The position numbers and the translations under genes are program-made. From contig KQ964450.1 of the NCBI GenBank assembly GCA_001566745.1, positions 162,366 through 191,841 of the forward strand: a stretch of DNA of 29,476 nucleotides, written 5' to 3'. This stretch comes from Conidiobolus coronatus NRRL 28638. Lineage: Eukaryota; Entomophthoromycota; Entomophthoromycetes; Entomophthorales; Conidiobolaceae. This document shows, piece after piece, positions 11,259-21,313 of the stretch. Each line of letters opens with the position of its first letter. Positions within the stretch are counted from its first letter, which is position 1. The notes beneath the pieces are model-generated. The model was not told the origin of the DNA, made no database searches, and was given only the letters and a program-made list of their open reading frames with translations.

Positions 11259-13049
11259 TTAAAGAGGGATGTTTCCGTGCTTTTTGTAGGGGTTGGTAAG
11301 CTTCTTGTGTTGAAGAAGTTCAAGGTCGTCAATAATACGCTGTCTAGTAGTAGATGGCTTAATAACATCGTCTAAGAAACCTCTTTGTGCGGCTGGAAGA
11401 GGATTGGCAAATTTGTCAATATATTCTTTTTCAGCTTGTTCACGATTTTCTTGATTACGGAAAATGATTTCAACAGCGCCCTTAGCTCCCATAACGGCAA
11501 TTTCAGCAGTGGGCCAGGCATAGTTGATATCACCTCTAAGGTGCTTAGAGCTCATGACGTCATAAGCACCACCATAGGCCTTACGAGTAATGACTGTAAT
11601 CTTAGGAACAGTAGCCTCAGCATATGCATATAAAAGTTTGGCACCATGACGAATGATACCGTTATGTTCTTGAGCAGTACCAGGTAAGAAACCGGGAACA
11701 TCAACTAATGTCAATAAAGGAATGTTGAAAGAGTCACAGAATCTAACAAATCTAGCAGCCTTAACTGATGAGTTGATATCCAAAACACCAGAAGAGACTA
11801 AAGGCTGGTTGCCTACAACACCAACAGTGCGACCTCCAACTCTACTGAATCCTACAATAATATTTTTGGCATAATCAGGTTGAATTTCGAAAAAGTTTCC
11901 ATCATCTACCAAGCGAGTAATGACATCCTTCATATCATAAGCTTTAGTATTTTCACGAGGAATGATAGTGTTTAAAGCATCATCTTGGCGTTCTAATGAA
12001 TCATCAGTAGAGCGAATAGGAGCAGCTTCGCGGTTGGAAAGAGGAAGGAAATCAACAAATTCTCTCAATTTGGCCAAAGCTTCTAAATCATTTTCAAAAG
12101 CATTGTGAGCAACACCTGACTTAGCAGTGTGAGCTTTAGCACCACCAAGTTCTTCTTGGGTGACATTTTCATTAGTTACAGCCTTAACAACTTCTGGACC
12201 TGTAACAAATAAGTATGAAGTGTCGCGAACCATAAAGGTAAAATCAGTTAAAGCAGGGGAGTATACAGCACCACCAGCACAGGGTCCCATGATTAAAGAA
12301 ATTTGAGGAATAACCCCTGAAGCCATGACATTTCTTTGGAAAATATCTGCATAACCAGCTAATGAATCAACACCTTCTTGAATACGAGCACCTCCAGAGT
12401 CATTTAATCCAATAACAGGAGCACCTACAAGCATAGCTTGGTCCATAACTTTACAAATCTTTTGAGCATGAGTTTTAGACAAACTACCACCATAAGCAGT
12501 GAAATCTTGAGAGAATATGTAAACGGTTCTTCCGTTTATTTTACCATGGCCTAGAAAAAATTATTAGATAAAGAAAAGTATAAAGAATATGATCAAATTA
12601 CCAGTGACGACACCATCACCAGGAGACTGTTGAATAAAAGCAAATTAGTAATTGTTGTAAGGTAAATAAATAAGACTATACCTTATTCTTTTCCATACCA
12701 AAATCGACACATTGGTGAACAACAAAGGCGTCGTATTCTTTGAAAGTACCAGGATCTACTAAAGCTTCAATTCTTTCACGAGCAGTCAATTTGCCCTAAA
12801 TAACTGTTATGTATGGCAAAAAACATGGCACAATGTAAATAATACCTTATTGTGTTGAGCTTCAATTCTTTTTTGACCACCTCCTAAGAGACCTTCTTGA
12901 CGAACGGCTTCAATTTTACGTTCAACATTAGTCAATAAGTGTTCTTGGAATGTGGGAATAGCTGAAGAGAAGCACCTTACAGAGCTACCAGCTCTTCTAA
13001 CAGAGTGCCTAAGTGCAGTAGAGTTGAGGAGTTTTAATCCCTTTAACAT
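11259..13049 (-). CDS. PCCB: Propionyl-CoA carboxylase beta subunit, mitochondrial
   Basis: Carboxyltransferase half of the biotin enzyme that turns propionyl-CoA into methylmalonyl-CoA in the mitochondrial matrix. Exons on the minus strand: 13049-12846, 12795-12682, 12626-12602 (only 25 nt) and 12550-11259, with introns of 50, 55 and 51 nt; 544 aa against 539 for the human protein. The first ~30 residues are Arg/Ser-rich without acids, a good mitochondrial presequence. Both crotonase-like halves are present: [51 protein letters not shown], then [35 protein letters not shown] and [17 protein letters not shown], ending KHGNIPL like the animal protein. These favour PCC over acetyl- or methylcrotonyl-CoA carboxylase. 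The biotin-carrying alpha subunit must be elsewhere. Ascomycete yeasts generally use the methylcitrate cycle instead, so its presence is informative for taxonomy. Confidence 0.97.
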
Positions 13050-13203
13050 ACTAATTCTATATTATTTAGTATTGAATCAACGTCAAGTGACAAATTAAGT
13101 ACCTTTAGTGTAATCAAAATCAAAGTGTGTAATAATAAATTCGACCTAATTATACCATTTATGATGGGTCTGAATTACGATAAATTTGTAATTATAAATA
13201 TCA

Positions 13204-13335
13204 TATGACAGTGAGGATTTTGTTTGGTTATTTGATTCGTTAATCGATGATGAAGACTGAAATTCAGAAGTAGAGGAATGAATTAAACGTCATGTGATTG
13301 ATGCCTATTATCCAAATCAATTAGGTTGTATTTAT
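13204..13335 (+). pseudogene. Possible decayed coding fragment
   Basis: A 44-codon stretch has no TAA or TAG and reads as ordinary acidic protein (YDSEDFVWLFDSLIDDED, then after a TGA NSEVEE, then after another TGA IKRHVIDAYYPNQLG). It ends at TAA. Local base composition is richer in G/C than the flanks. It has no start codon or flanking exons that I can connect, and I do not recognise the family. It could be a gene relic or a chance open stretch. Confidence 0.25.
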
Positions 13336-15059
13336 TAAAAACATTCAACCAAGCCAAACTAGAGCACTTATTAAGTAAAACGAACACTAATTAAAGCTAT
13401 TTTCTAATATATTCTATACTCGTACACATCAAACTGAAATGAAAATGTGTATTCTGTTTATTTGCGAATTTGAGGTAATAGAGAAAAAACATTATAAAAA
13501 TTATATGAGAAAAGTAGAGTTAATATAGGATAAAATCAGAGTATTATTAGAAAATATTAATTATACTTAATTTAGAATTAGAGAATGGGGTATATGTATA
13601 ATTGATGTTATTTTTTGAGTGAACTGGAGCTTTAATCAAATAAACTTGCTTACACTTTTCTATAACGAATCATGTGTATTAATTATTTATATATCATAAT
13701 TTCATAAGCTATACATTATATAAGTTGTTAAAGAATCTAAGACTTCCACTTTAAAATATTATGTATAGTCGATATATAACATTTTATCTAAAAAATTTGC
13801 AATATCCAGTCATTTTATCAATACATAATAAACACCGCTATAACGGAGCTAATAAGGTCAGCAAGTAGCGAGTTATGACATAACCTCATTTTAAATTATT
13901 GATAAGTAAAGCGAATTCTTGTTTAATAATGCCATCCCCTGACAGCTCATTATATTAAAATCGACTTTAACTAATAATTCAATTAATATAGAATTTCTAT
14001 CGAATATAGTTATATCATCATGATTCATTATTTTTTCTCGCTTTTTTACTGAAATTTTGAAGATCGTGAGCTCAGGAATATTCAATAATTAATACCATGG
14101 ATAAAACTGAACATTATTTAAACATGGGCTGTTGATTGAAAAAAATGTTAGTGAGCAGTTTTTGAAGAGAGTATCCTCTAAAGACAAGAGTATTTAGCTC
14201 TTTTTTACAAATTAAATTTTCTGTGATTAATAATAGGATACAATTATAAATCGCATATCATATCTTATATGATTCTACTTTATATATGCTAATATCTAAG
14301 AAGTACTTATTACAATTTTATTTATTCAAATTTCTCAAATATATGTATTTTAATAGCATATCATATGAGAGATCCCAGTTAAGCCTAGTTTTTTACTGAA
14401 AAATTTCAAAAATTTCAGTTATCTTTTTTATTTTTATGATCTAAAAGTGTAATAGAAAGCAATGATGCTAGTCGAGCATTATATACGATACTTACTATTC
14501 TTTTAATAAATACTAAAGCGCCTATAACTAATTTATATTAAGCTTAAATTTTTTGAGCTTTGTCCATAAAAATCCTAATCAAGTAAAATAGAGCTGTACA
14601 TTTAAGTTTTTTAATAAGTGATTACATATAGATTCCACTATAATAAAATTTCAACCAGTGACACTACTCTCCTAGTGCTTACTCTGCTCATTATACTTTA
14701 AAACAAGATCATGTCATAATTTATCGGATTAATGGTCACATCATACTTTTATAACGAGACCCGAATGTATCCATAAACTATAATTGTAACCATTACTAAT
14801 TGATAGCTTAAATAAATAGCAATTGGTATAAATAATTAACAAGAATAGATTGCTATGAAATGAAAAGTAAAAAAACATCATTGCAGTCAACTAGTATATA
14901 TACACGTTTTTATTATTAGTATGAAAACAACAATATAACTGTTAGAAAAATAATTACACTGGTAAAAATAATAAAGTTTGATATTATTCAAGATTAGTTT
15001 TAGCTAAAATTGATAAAATAATGCTAACATTAATAATCTTTGACAGCTTAAATAGTTTT

Positions 15060-15174
15060 NNNNNNNNNNNNNNNNNNNNNNNNNNNNNNNNNNNNNNNNN
15101 NNNNNNNNNNNNNNNNNNNNNNNNNNNNNNNNNNNNNNNNNNNNNNNNNNNNNNNNNNNNNNNNNNNNNNNNNN
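15060..15174. other. Assembly gap (115 N)
   Basis: A run of undetermined bases inside the gene-poor region. The true gap size is unknown, so the spacing between the PCCB and lyase genes is uncertain. Confidence 0.99.
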
Positions 15175-15331
15175 AAATATAATTACGTATCCTATGCTAA
15201 TATTTAATAAGAATGAATAGTTTTATATTTAGCGATTGCTAAAATTAAGCTGGAAAGCATATAAAAACCGATAAGTTTATCCATTTAATTAATATAGTTA
15301 AGTTAATAAAAACTAATTGATTCTTAGATGA

Positions 15332-15572
15332 GTAATTCTAGTTAATTTGATTCAAATTTTGTAAGAGCTCAGTTCAAAATTTTTATTTTTTATAACCAAG
15401 TTTTCATCGTATATAGTCCTTATTTAATAGAGAATTGATAATAATATCGTATTAACATACTATATTATTAACTTTGGATAATAAAAGATATTCTTTAATA
15501 AGCTTTAAGCAACTAATAATCAAAAATATTGCGAATAACCCATATAAAAGATTTTGGTCAAATTTGTCCTCG
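15332..15572 (+). repeat. Dispersed repeat, copy A
   Basis: This stretch aligns without large gaps to 25731-25971. Both begin GTAATTCT and share TTTGATTCAAATTTTGTA, later a TTATTTA..ATAATATC block, then GCTTTAA at the same offset (169 and 170 bases from the start), then AAAAATATTG and a GACAA/TCAAA-TTTTCTCC-like end. The two are diverged but collinear over about 240 bases, in the same orientation. No coding capacity is seen; it is probably an old non-coding transposon fragment. Confidence 0.6.
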
Positions 15573-16146
15573 TTTTAACTAGAACCTTTCAGATGTAATA
15601 TGTCACTATTTCAGCAATATTGCAAAGATAGCTAATAGTATTTAGCATTTATTATAGTTAGATGACAAGTTTAACTATTATATTGGTAAAACCAATTTAA
15701 ATATACCATTTCAATCTTATTAAATAGTTTACAATATATTTAGTCCATAAGTTCTTAATCCGTAAACACGCGCAATATGTAGATTTCATTGAGATATATT
15801 GGCACACTGGATAATAAATTAACCTCGTAACCTTAAAAACAAGATTTATGAGCCATTATTGATTATTTTGTTTATACCCAGATATAACCTAGAAATTGGA
15901 TTATATCTTGTAGCTTTGATATTATGATATTATATATAATATTCCTTTAAATATACCAACGAATATACTGTGAACATAATTTGCTAATTTAGTTAATATG
16001 TGTGTACATTAAAGACGTACATACTGGCTATACAAGCTAAAATATTATACTATATAAAGCTTTGACATAGAACTTGAAAATTAAACTCTTTATAATGTAT
16101 TTAATGGTAATAGCTTTACTGAAATTGAGATAAACAAGCTTATATA

Positions 16147-16667
16147 TCAAAATTATTAATTTTCTATTTTTAATCTGCAAAGTGATATTATTAAATAAAC
16201 AAAACATTTTAGCCCTTCTTTATATCTATATTGTAGAAATGTTCATATTATCAAGTTTTATATGTAATATTAAATATACTTAACTTAAGTTTGCGATTAA
16301 TTCCATAGTTTTTATTACTAATATTATCTAAAATTATTAGAGATAAAATTTTTAGTAACAAACTCATATGATCAACTAATATCTGTGTTTTTCAATTTCT
16401 AGGTTAAGAAAACTCTTATATTATTTTTAGTAACTATATATCATGAGTTATGATTAAAAGAGATAATAAACTTTTAACCGTTATATCAATCAATTTATAA
16501 GTAAAGATTGTCTAAGAACCCTATTTAAAGTTATATTAATCAATTTAATAAAGCTAGATAAATGTATGGTAAATTATATTACCATTTCCAAGTGGAGAAA
16601 GCATAAATGTTATACATTTAAAGTAATAATTAAAGATTAAAAATAGAAAATCAATTTATAATTTTTG
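16147..16667. repeat. Inverted-repeat-bounded segment upstream of the lyase gene
   Basis: An 18-base identical inverted repeat (ATTTTCTATTTTTAATCT at 16159-16176 and its complement at 16634-16651) extends outward imperfectly to about 30 bases (CAAAATTATTA against CAAAAATTATAAATTG). Inside are a ~20-base direct repeat at 16481 and 16531 (TTATATYAATCAATTTA, exactly 50 bp apart) and a small hairpin ATGGTAA/TTACCAT. It may be a non-autonomous transposon remnant; AT-richness weakens the case. Confidence 0.35.
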
Positions 16668-16908
16668 TAAGGGGCATATGTAATACAAAAAAATTAACTT
16701 TGCCCTTGTTAAATCGGTTCGGGAAATTAAATTGCCATTCAGCACACTTCACTGGGTAAATTTTTACTTAGTTTATGAATGTGGGCAAATTGAGCCAAAA
16801 TTGAGACTTAACACCCAAATTCCGACATTTTCCTCATTAAATTAAATAGTCAGGTATAATATTGGCTGACATCATTTTGGTTACTATGGTGCATTAATTA
16901 TATTTATG

Positions 16909-16916
16909 TATAAATA
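16909..16916 (+). promoter_or_regulatory. TATA-box-like element of the lyase gene
   Basis: TATAAATA, 50 bases before the ATG of the 2-hydroxyacyl-CoA lyase. The identical octamer occurs upstream of the second dehydrogenase gene. Confidence 0.45.
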
Positions 16917-16965
16917 CAAAGCTTGTGTCCCTTAATGACCATAAAATTATAAATTTATAAAAAAT

Positions 16966-19280
16966 ATGTCACAAGAGCAATTAACAGGATCAAGTATCTT
17001 AGCCAAAAGTTTAAAGAGTTTAGGTGTAGACGTTATTTTTGGTATTGTTGGAGTTCCAGTTGTTGAAGTAATATTTAATTAACAGTAATATTCACTAAAT
17101 ATTAACTTGGCTATTCAGGTCGCAGAAGCTTGTATTGCTGAAGGCATTCGTTTTATAGGATGTAGAAATGAACAATCCGCTAGTTTTGCAGCTGGTGCCT
17201 GGGGTAATTAGCATTGATTTACACAAATATATACACAAATTAATAATATTATTAGGCTATTTGAATAAAAGACCTGGAGTAAAATTTATTTCAAAATACA
17301 TTTAGAAAATTTTCTAATTAAGTCAATAGGTTTGTTTGACTGTATCAGGACCTGGTGTTGTAAATGGTATTTAAATTGTTAAAAATAATTAGCTCTGATA
17401 TTAATTTAATTTATTTTAGCTATTTCTGGTTTATACAACGCTCAAGTAATTTATTCACTTTTACATATTCATATCATATTCTAATTTTTATTGCTATTTT
17501 TAGGCTAATTGCTGGGTAATTTGAATATTCAATAATACTGCTAAGTACAGCTGAATAACACAGTTTATTATTATAGCCCATGATATTAATTGGTGGCTCT
17601 TGCGAAACTAACCAAGTATTTTGCTTGATAAAGTATAAATAATTTTTTTTATTAACATAATATTTAGATTGGCATGGGAGCTTTCCAAGAGCTTGATCAA
17701 GTTGATGCTTGTAGAAACTATACTAAGTAGTATTTAATTTAAAATGCTGTTGCAGACTACTAATTTTTGATTAGATTCTCTGGAAAATGTGCAGATTTAG
17801 AAACAATTCCATTTATTGTAAACAAAGCCTATCAAGTTAGTAAAGCAGGACGCCCAGGTCCCACTTACGTAGACTTGCCAGCTGATCTAATTCAAGCTAC
17901 AACAAGCAAACTTCCTAAGCTTCCTGAGCCTTTTGAAACTCCTTATTGCTTACCCCACACAAAGGATTTATCTGCAGCTATTGAAATTTTGAAAAATAGC
18001 AAGAGACCTTTATTGGTTGTAGGAAAAGGGTATTCTTAAACATCGCTTATTTTCAATCTTTTACTCATATTATTATTTAGCGCTACTTATTCAAGATGTG
18101 AAAACGAATTAAAAGCTTTAGTTGAAGAATTTAACGTTCCATTTTTGCCTACTCCTATGGTAATGATTTTAAACACTATTAATTACACATAGCTAATACT
18201 TAATAGGCTAAAGGTATACTCCCAGATAACCACAGTTTGAACGCAGGGTCTGCCAGAAGCTTAGCCTTAAGAAAAGCAGATGTAATTGTTCTCTTAGGAG
18301 CTAGGTACTTGAGCTATTGTAGATATTTTTAGTTTATTAACTAATTTTATAGATTAAATTGGATGATGCAATTTGGAAATAGACTTAATCCTCAAACCAA
18401 GATCATACACGTCGATATCTCTCCAGAAGAGTTTAGTAAATTAGAATTTTATAGCATATAACTTTTATACTTATCTCATTTAATAGATATTAACAAAAAG
18501 ATTGACATTGGCTTATTTGGTAATATTCCTGAAACTATTGAATTAATTCATCAAGGTTTAAAGAAGTCTGGTAAAAGTTATTCTTGGATCCATTTCAAAA
18601 ATGAGCTACAGCCTAATATTGAGAAGAACCAAGAAAAGTTGCAAAAATTTTTAACTGCTCCCCTCTCTCCATTAATGAATCATCAACAAGCTCTCAACAC
18701 AGTTGAAGAGGTGCTTTCTAAGCAGTTTAATGGCGACTATTTTTTGGTTAGCGAAGGCGCTAGAACTATGGATGTCACTAGAATGCTAGTTTCTTCTCAT
18801 TTACCAAGAAGACGTCTTGATGCAGGTACCTTAGGTGTTATGGGGATTGGATTAGGTTATGCTTTAGCTGGTCAATTAACTCACCCTGACAAAAAGGTTG
18901 TTGCTATTATGGGAGATAGTGCTTTTGGATTTTCAGCAATGGAAATTGAAACTGCCGCTAGATGCAAGCTTCCATTAATCATTATTATTATCAATAACAA
19001 TGGTATCTATCACGGATTAGACGATATTAAGAGCGTTCCTTCAGATAAATTACCCTCGTTTACATTGATGCCAGAAACTAGATATGACCTCTTAGCAAAC
19101 TCAGTTTATGGCCAAGGATTCTTAGTTAAAGACTCAACTCAGCTTCAGTCAGCACTACAAAAGTGTTTCAACTTTGATGGTGTTAGCATCGTAAATGTAA
19201 TGATTGACCATCGCCCAGCTAGCGAAGGCTTATACTGGCTCACCAGAGAATTCTCTCCAGCTGGGCAATCTAAATTATAA
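16966..19280 (+). CDS. HACL1: 2-hydroxyacyl-CoA lyase (ThDP enzyme), peroxisomal
   Basis: Cleaves 2-hydroxyacyl-CoA to formyl-CoA and an aldehyde one carbon shorter (alpha-oxidation). Thirteen exons: 16966-17067, 17119-17203, 17256-17278, 17330-17366, 17420-17445, 17504-17515, 17577-17615, 17668-17726, 17775-18029, 18081-18159, 18207-18304, 18353-18435 and 18487-19280. Introns are 47-61 nt. The product is 563 aa (human 578). Motifs in order: [91 protein letters not shown] (about 388-395) and the ThDP/Mg site GDSAFGF to NNNGIY (about 442-474). The tail YWLTRE resembles the animal enzyme, and the last three residues are SKL, a canonical PTS1. The 12-nt sixth exon (Ala-Asn-Cys-Trp) is required to match the family. 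Oxalyl-CoA decarboxylase is the nearest alternative. Confidence 0.93.
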
Positions 19281-19381
19281 AGCTTGGATATCCCAAATTC
19301 GTATAATAAAATATTATTTGATGATTTAATTAAAAAGTTAAGTTTGTAAAAATTCTGTCATATTAATTTTATTAGAGTAAA

Positions 19382-20681
19382 TCATTTTTTATCAACATAG
19401 TTAATCATATAATCATTAGCTCTAGTGAGTTTATACAAAAATCTTCTCATTCCAACATCGAAAAATCTTAGTAATGGGAATGAGTGGCCATAAGTAGGGC
19501 ATTTAATCTCATGATGACGATGGATTTCTAATTCATCAACTATCCATTCAGCTAAAGGCTCTGGTTCTTGTTCGGGCATCCAGAAAGTGTCAAAGTTTTG
19601 AGCTTCAATAAATAATTTAGTAGTTAACTTTCCAGGCATTACTAAAGTGGTTTTAATAGAGCAATCAGGATAGCTAATTTGGAGATCGTTAAGGATTGAC
19701 TCATGGAAGCTTATAAACCCAGCTTTACTAGAACAATAAGCAGCTAAATGATACATTATTAAACTGTTTTCACACTAAATTGAATTTTCACTTACCCATG
19801 TATGCAGGGCCTACGAAACCCGCTAATGAAGCGATGTTGACCTAGTTAAATTTAGTTAGAAAATTGGTTAATATGATATAATATTAGTTACAATATGTCC
19901 TAGTTTTTGGTCAATTAAATGAGTTAGTACATATTTTGTCAAGATCATTGGTGCTAGTAAATTAACAGTCATTGTTCTATAAAATGCATTAGTATATGCA
20001 TAAGTCAAGCTGACTAATAATACCTTTTAATATCTTCATCAGAGTTCTTATCAAATGGACTAGTTTTACCAACAGTTCCTGCGTTATTAACCAAGATATG
20101 AGGCTTACCGACCTATTAATAATATATAAGTATAATAAAATCAAACTTTATATTACAAATAGCACCTTAGTTACAATATCTTGGACCAAATCTTTAATAG
20201 AGTCCAAGTCTGACAAATTTGCTTTGAAAAAATGAACATTTTCTAAACAACATTGGTTAATCATTGTAGCGGCTAATTATGTGCTAACTTACCAATATCA
20301 TAGCTTAAAGGAACCAAGTCAATTACTACTACTTCAGCTCCTTTTTGAACTAAACGTTCAACGATAGCTTTTCCTAAGCCATTGGAGCCTAAAAAAGTTA
20401 ATTAAAATTCGCTTTAAACTAATAAAATTACCTCCAGTAACAATAGCAATTTTATTCTTCAAATCCAAGGGCTTTTTATTATATCCCTTTGGCTCTTGAA
20501 AGTATTTTGAAATAAGTTTAATACTCATTAATAAGCCAAACCAATATAAGCCATAGTTCTTAACGTTTTTGGAATTAATAACTAATTTGTTTAGAACTAG
20601 TAGCGCTAAGCCTGAGCTCCAGTGGAATGCTGTATTTCCCAATATTTTAAATATATCGTTAGAGTTTTTTACTAGCAGCAT
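19382..20681 (-). CDS. Membrane-anchored short-chain dehydrogenase/reductase, copy 1
   Basis: Classical NAD(P)-dependent SDR resembling the SDR16C/RDH10-type retinol and lipid dehydrogenases of ER and lipid droplets. Minus-strand exons: 20681-20432, 20388-20293, 20242-20166, 20112-20024, 19976-19892, 19841-19796 and 19743-19382; introns 43-53 nt; 334 aa. An N-terminal hydrophobic region (about residues 15-60) precedes the Rossmann motif TGGSNGLG (82-89). NNAG follows at 150-153, then catalytic Ser204 (NIAS), Tyr217 and Lys221 (YCSSK). It ends at TGA, 101 bases from the convergent lyase stop. Exon lengths match those of the next gene exactly, so the two are tandem duplicates. Substrate is unknown; fatty aldehyde or alcohol is a guess from family and neighbourhood. 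Confidence 0.88.
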
Positions 20682-21313
20682 TTTTTTTTAAAATTTAAAT
20701 TAATGATGACGCTAGGGTTTAAAAGGTGACTGGGTTTATATAACAATTTTTGCTCATGTGAAACAGAGTCAATTTGAAATCGAATGATTTTCCACAATAA
20801 TTAAAGCAGCTTGTTTATCAATTCTTTCTCTTAATTATATAAATTATAAAGAATCATTATAGCATATGAAACCATTAAGTCTTATAAAGTTAGTAATAAC
20901 TAGATATTTTGGTAGATATATTGTGGTCGTGTTAAGATCAGAGTTAAATTATTAATTCTATATTATTTGATATTATGATTAGATATTTAAAAATTTCATA
21001 ACAGAGTGATAGATTAATTGTAATATAATTATAACTCATATTAAGCATAGTTTAAATAAGTTCAGAAATATCGTAGAATTTTAATACTTATTTCATATTA
21101 AAAACGCAAGCTTAGCGTAGTTTAGATTGTGAGATAAAAAAATTAAGCTATGTCATACTAATTGGTTAAGCATATTTAGTAACATGAGACTAAATGGATT
21201 CAGGGTTAATTAAAACTTTAATAAATTATATATATCTAATTTGACAAATCAGAGTTGAATTGATATTTAAATTTACCAAGAAGTCAACAAAATATAAAAA
21301 TTTATTGTATTTG
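20682..21313. other. Intergenic between the tandem dehydrogenases
   Basis: About 630 bp of AT-rich DNA holding the promoter of copy 1 (right after 20681) and the 3' flank of copy 2. No extra gene or RNA is seen. Confidence 0.6.
20735..20742 (-). promoter_or_regulatory. TATA-box-like element of dehydrogenase copy 1
   Basis: TATATAAA on the minus strand, about 54 bases upstream of the ATG of copy 1, followed by a comparatively C-rich leader (CCCAGTCACC). Confidence 0.4.

Larger units (their letters stand above)
13050..16965. other. Long gene-poor region between divergent PCCB and lyase genes
   Basis: About 3.9 kb of AT-rich DNA containing a sequence gap, one copy of a dispersed repeat, an inverted-repeat pair, a possible coding relic near 13200 and, at its right end, the lyase promoter. 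The last 290 bases (about 16680-16965) have visibly more G/C and include a TTGCCC/GGGCAA inverted pair, an ATTGG (reverse CCAAT) and a TATAAATA motif. I found no intact gene. A 64-codon minus-strand frame at 13891-14085 has no recognisable feature and is not called. Confidence 0.55.

Noticed and set aside
11385-11633. 82-codon plus-strand frame opposite PCCB
   Set aside because: Antisense shadow of a highly conserved carboxyltransferase exon.
13891-14085. 64-codon minus-strand frame in the gene-poor region
   Set aside because: Composition is not obviously random, but there is no recognisable motif, neighbouring exon or promoter; too weak to call.
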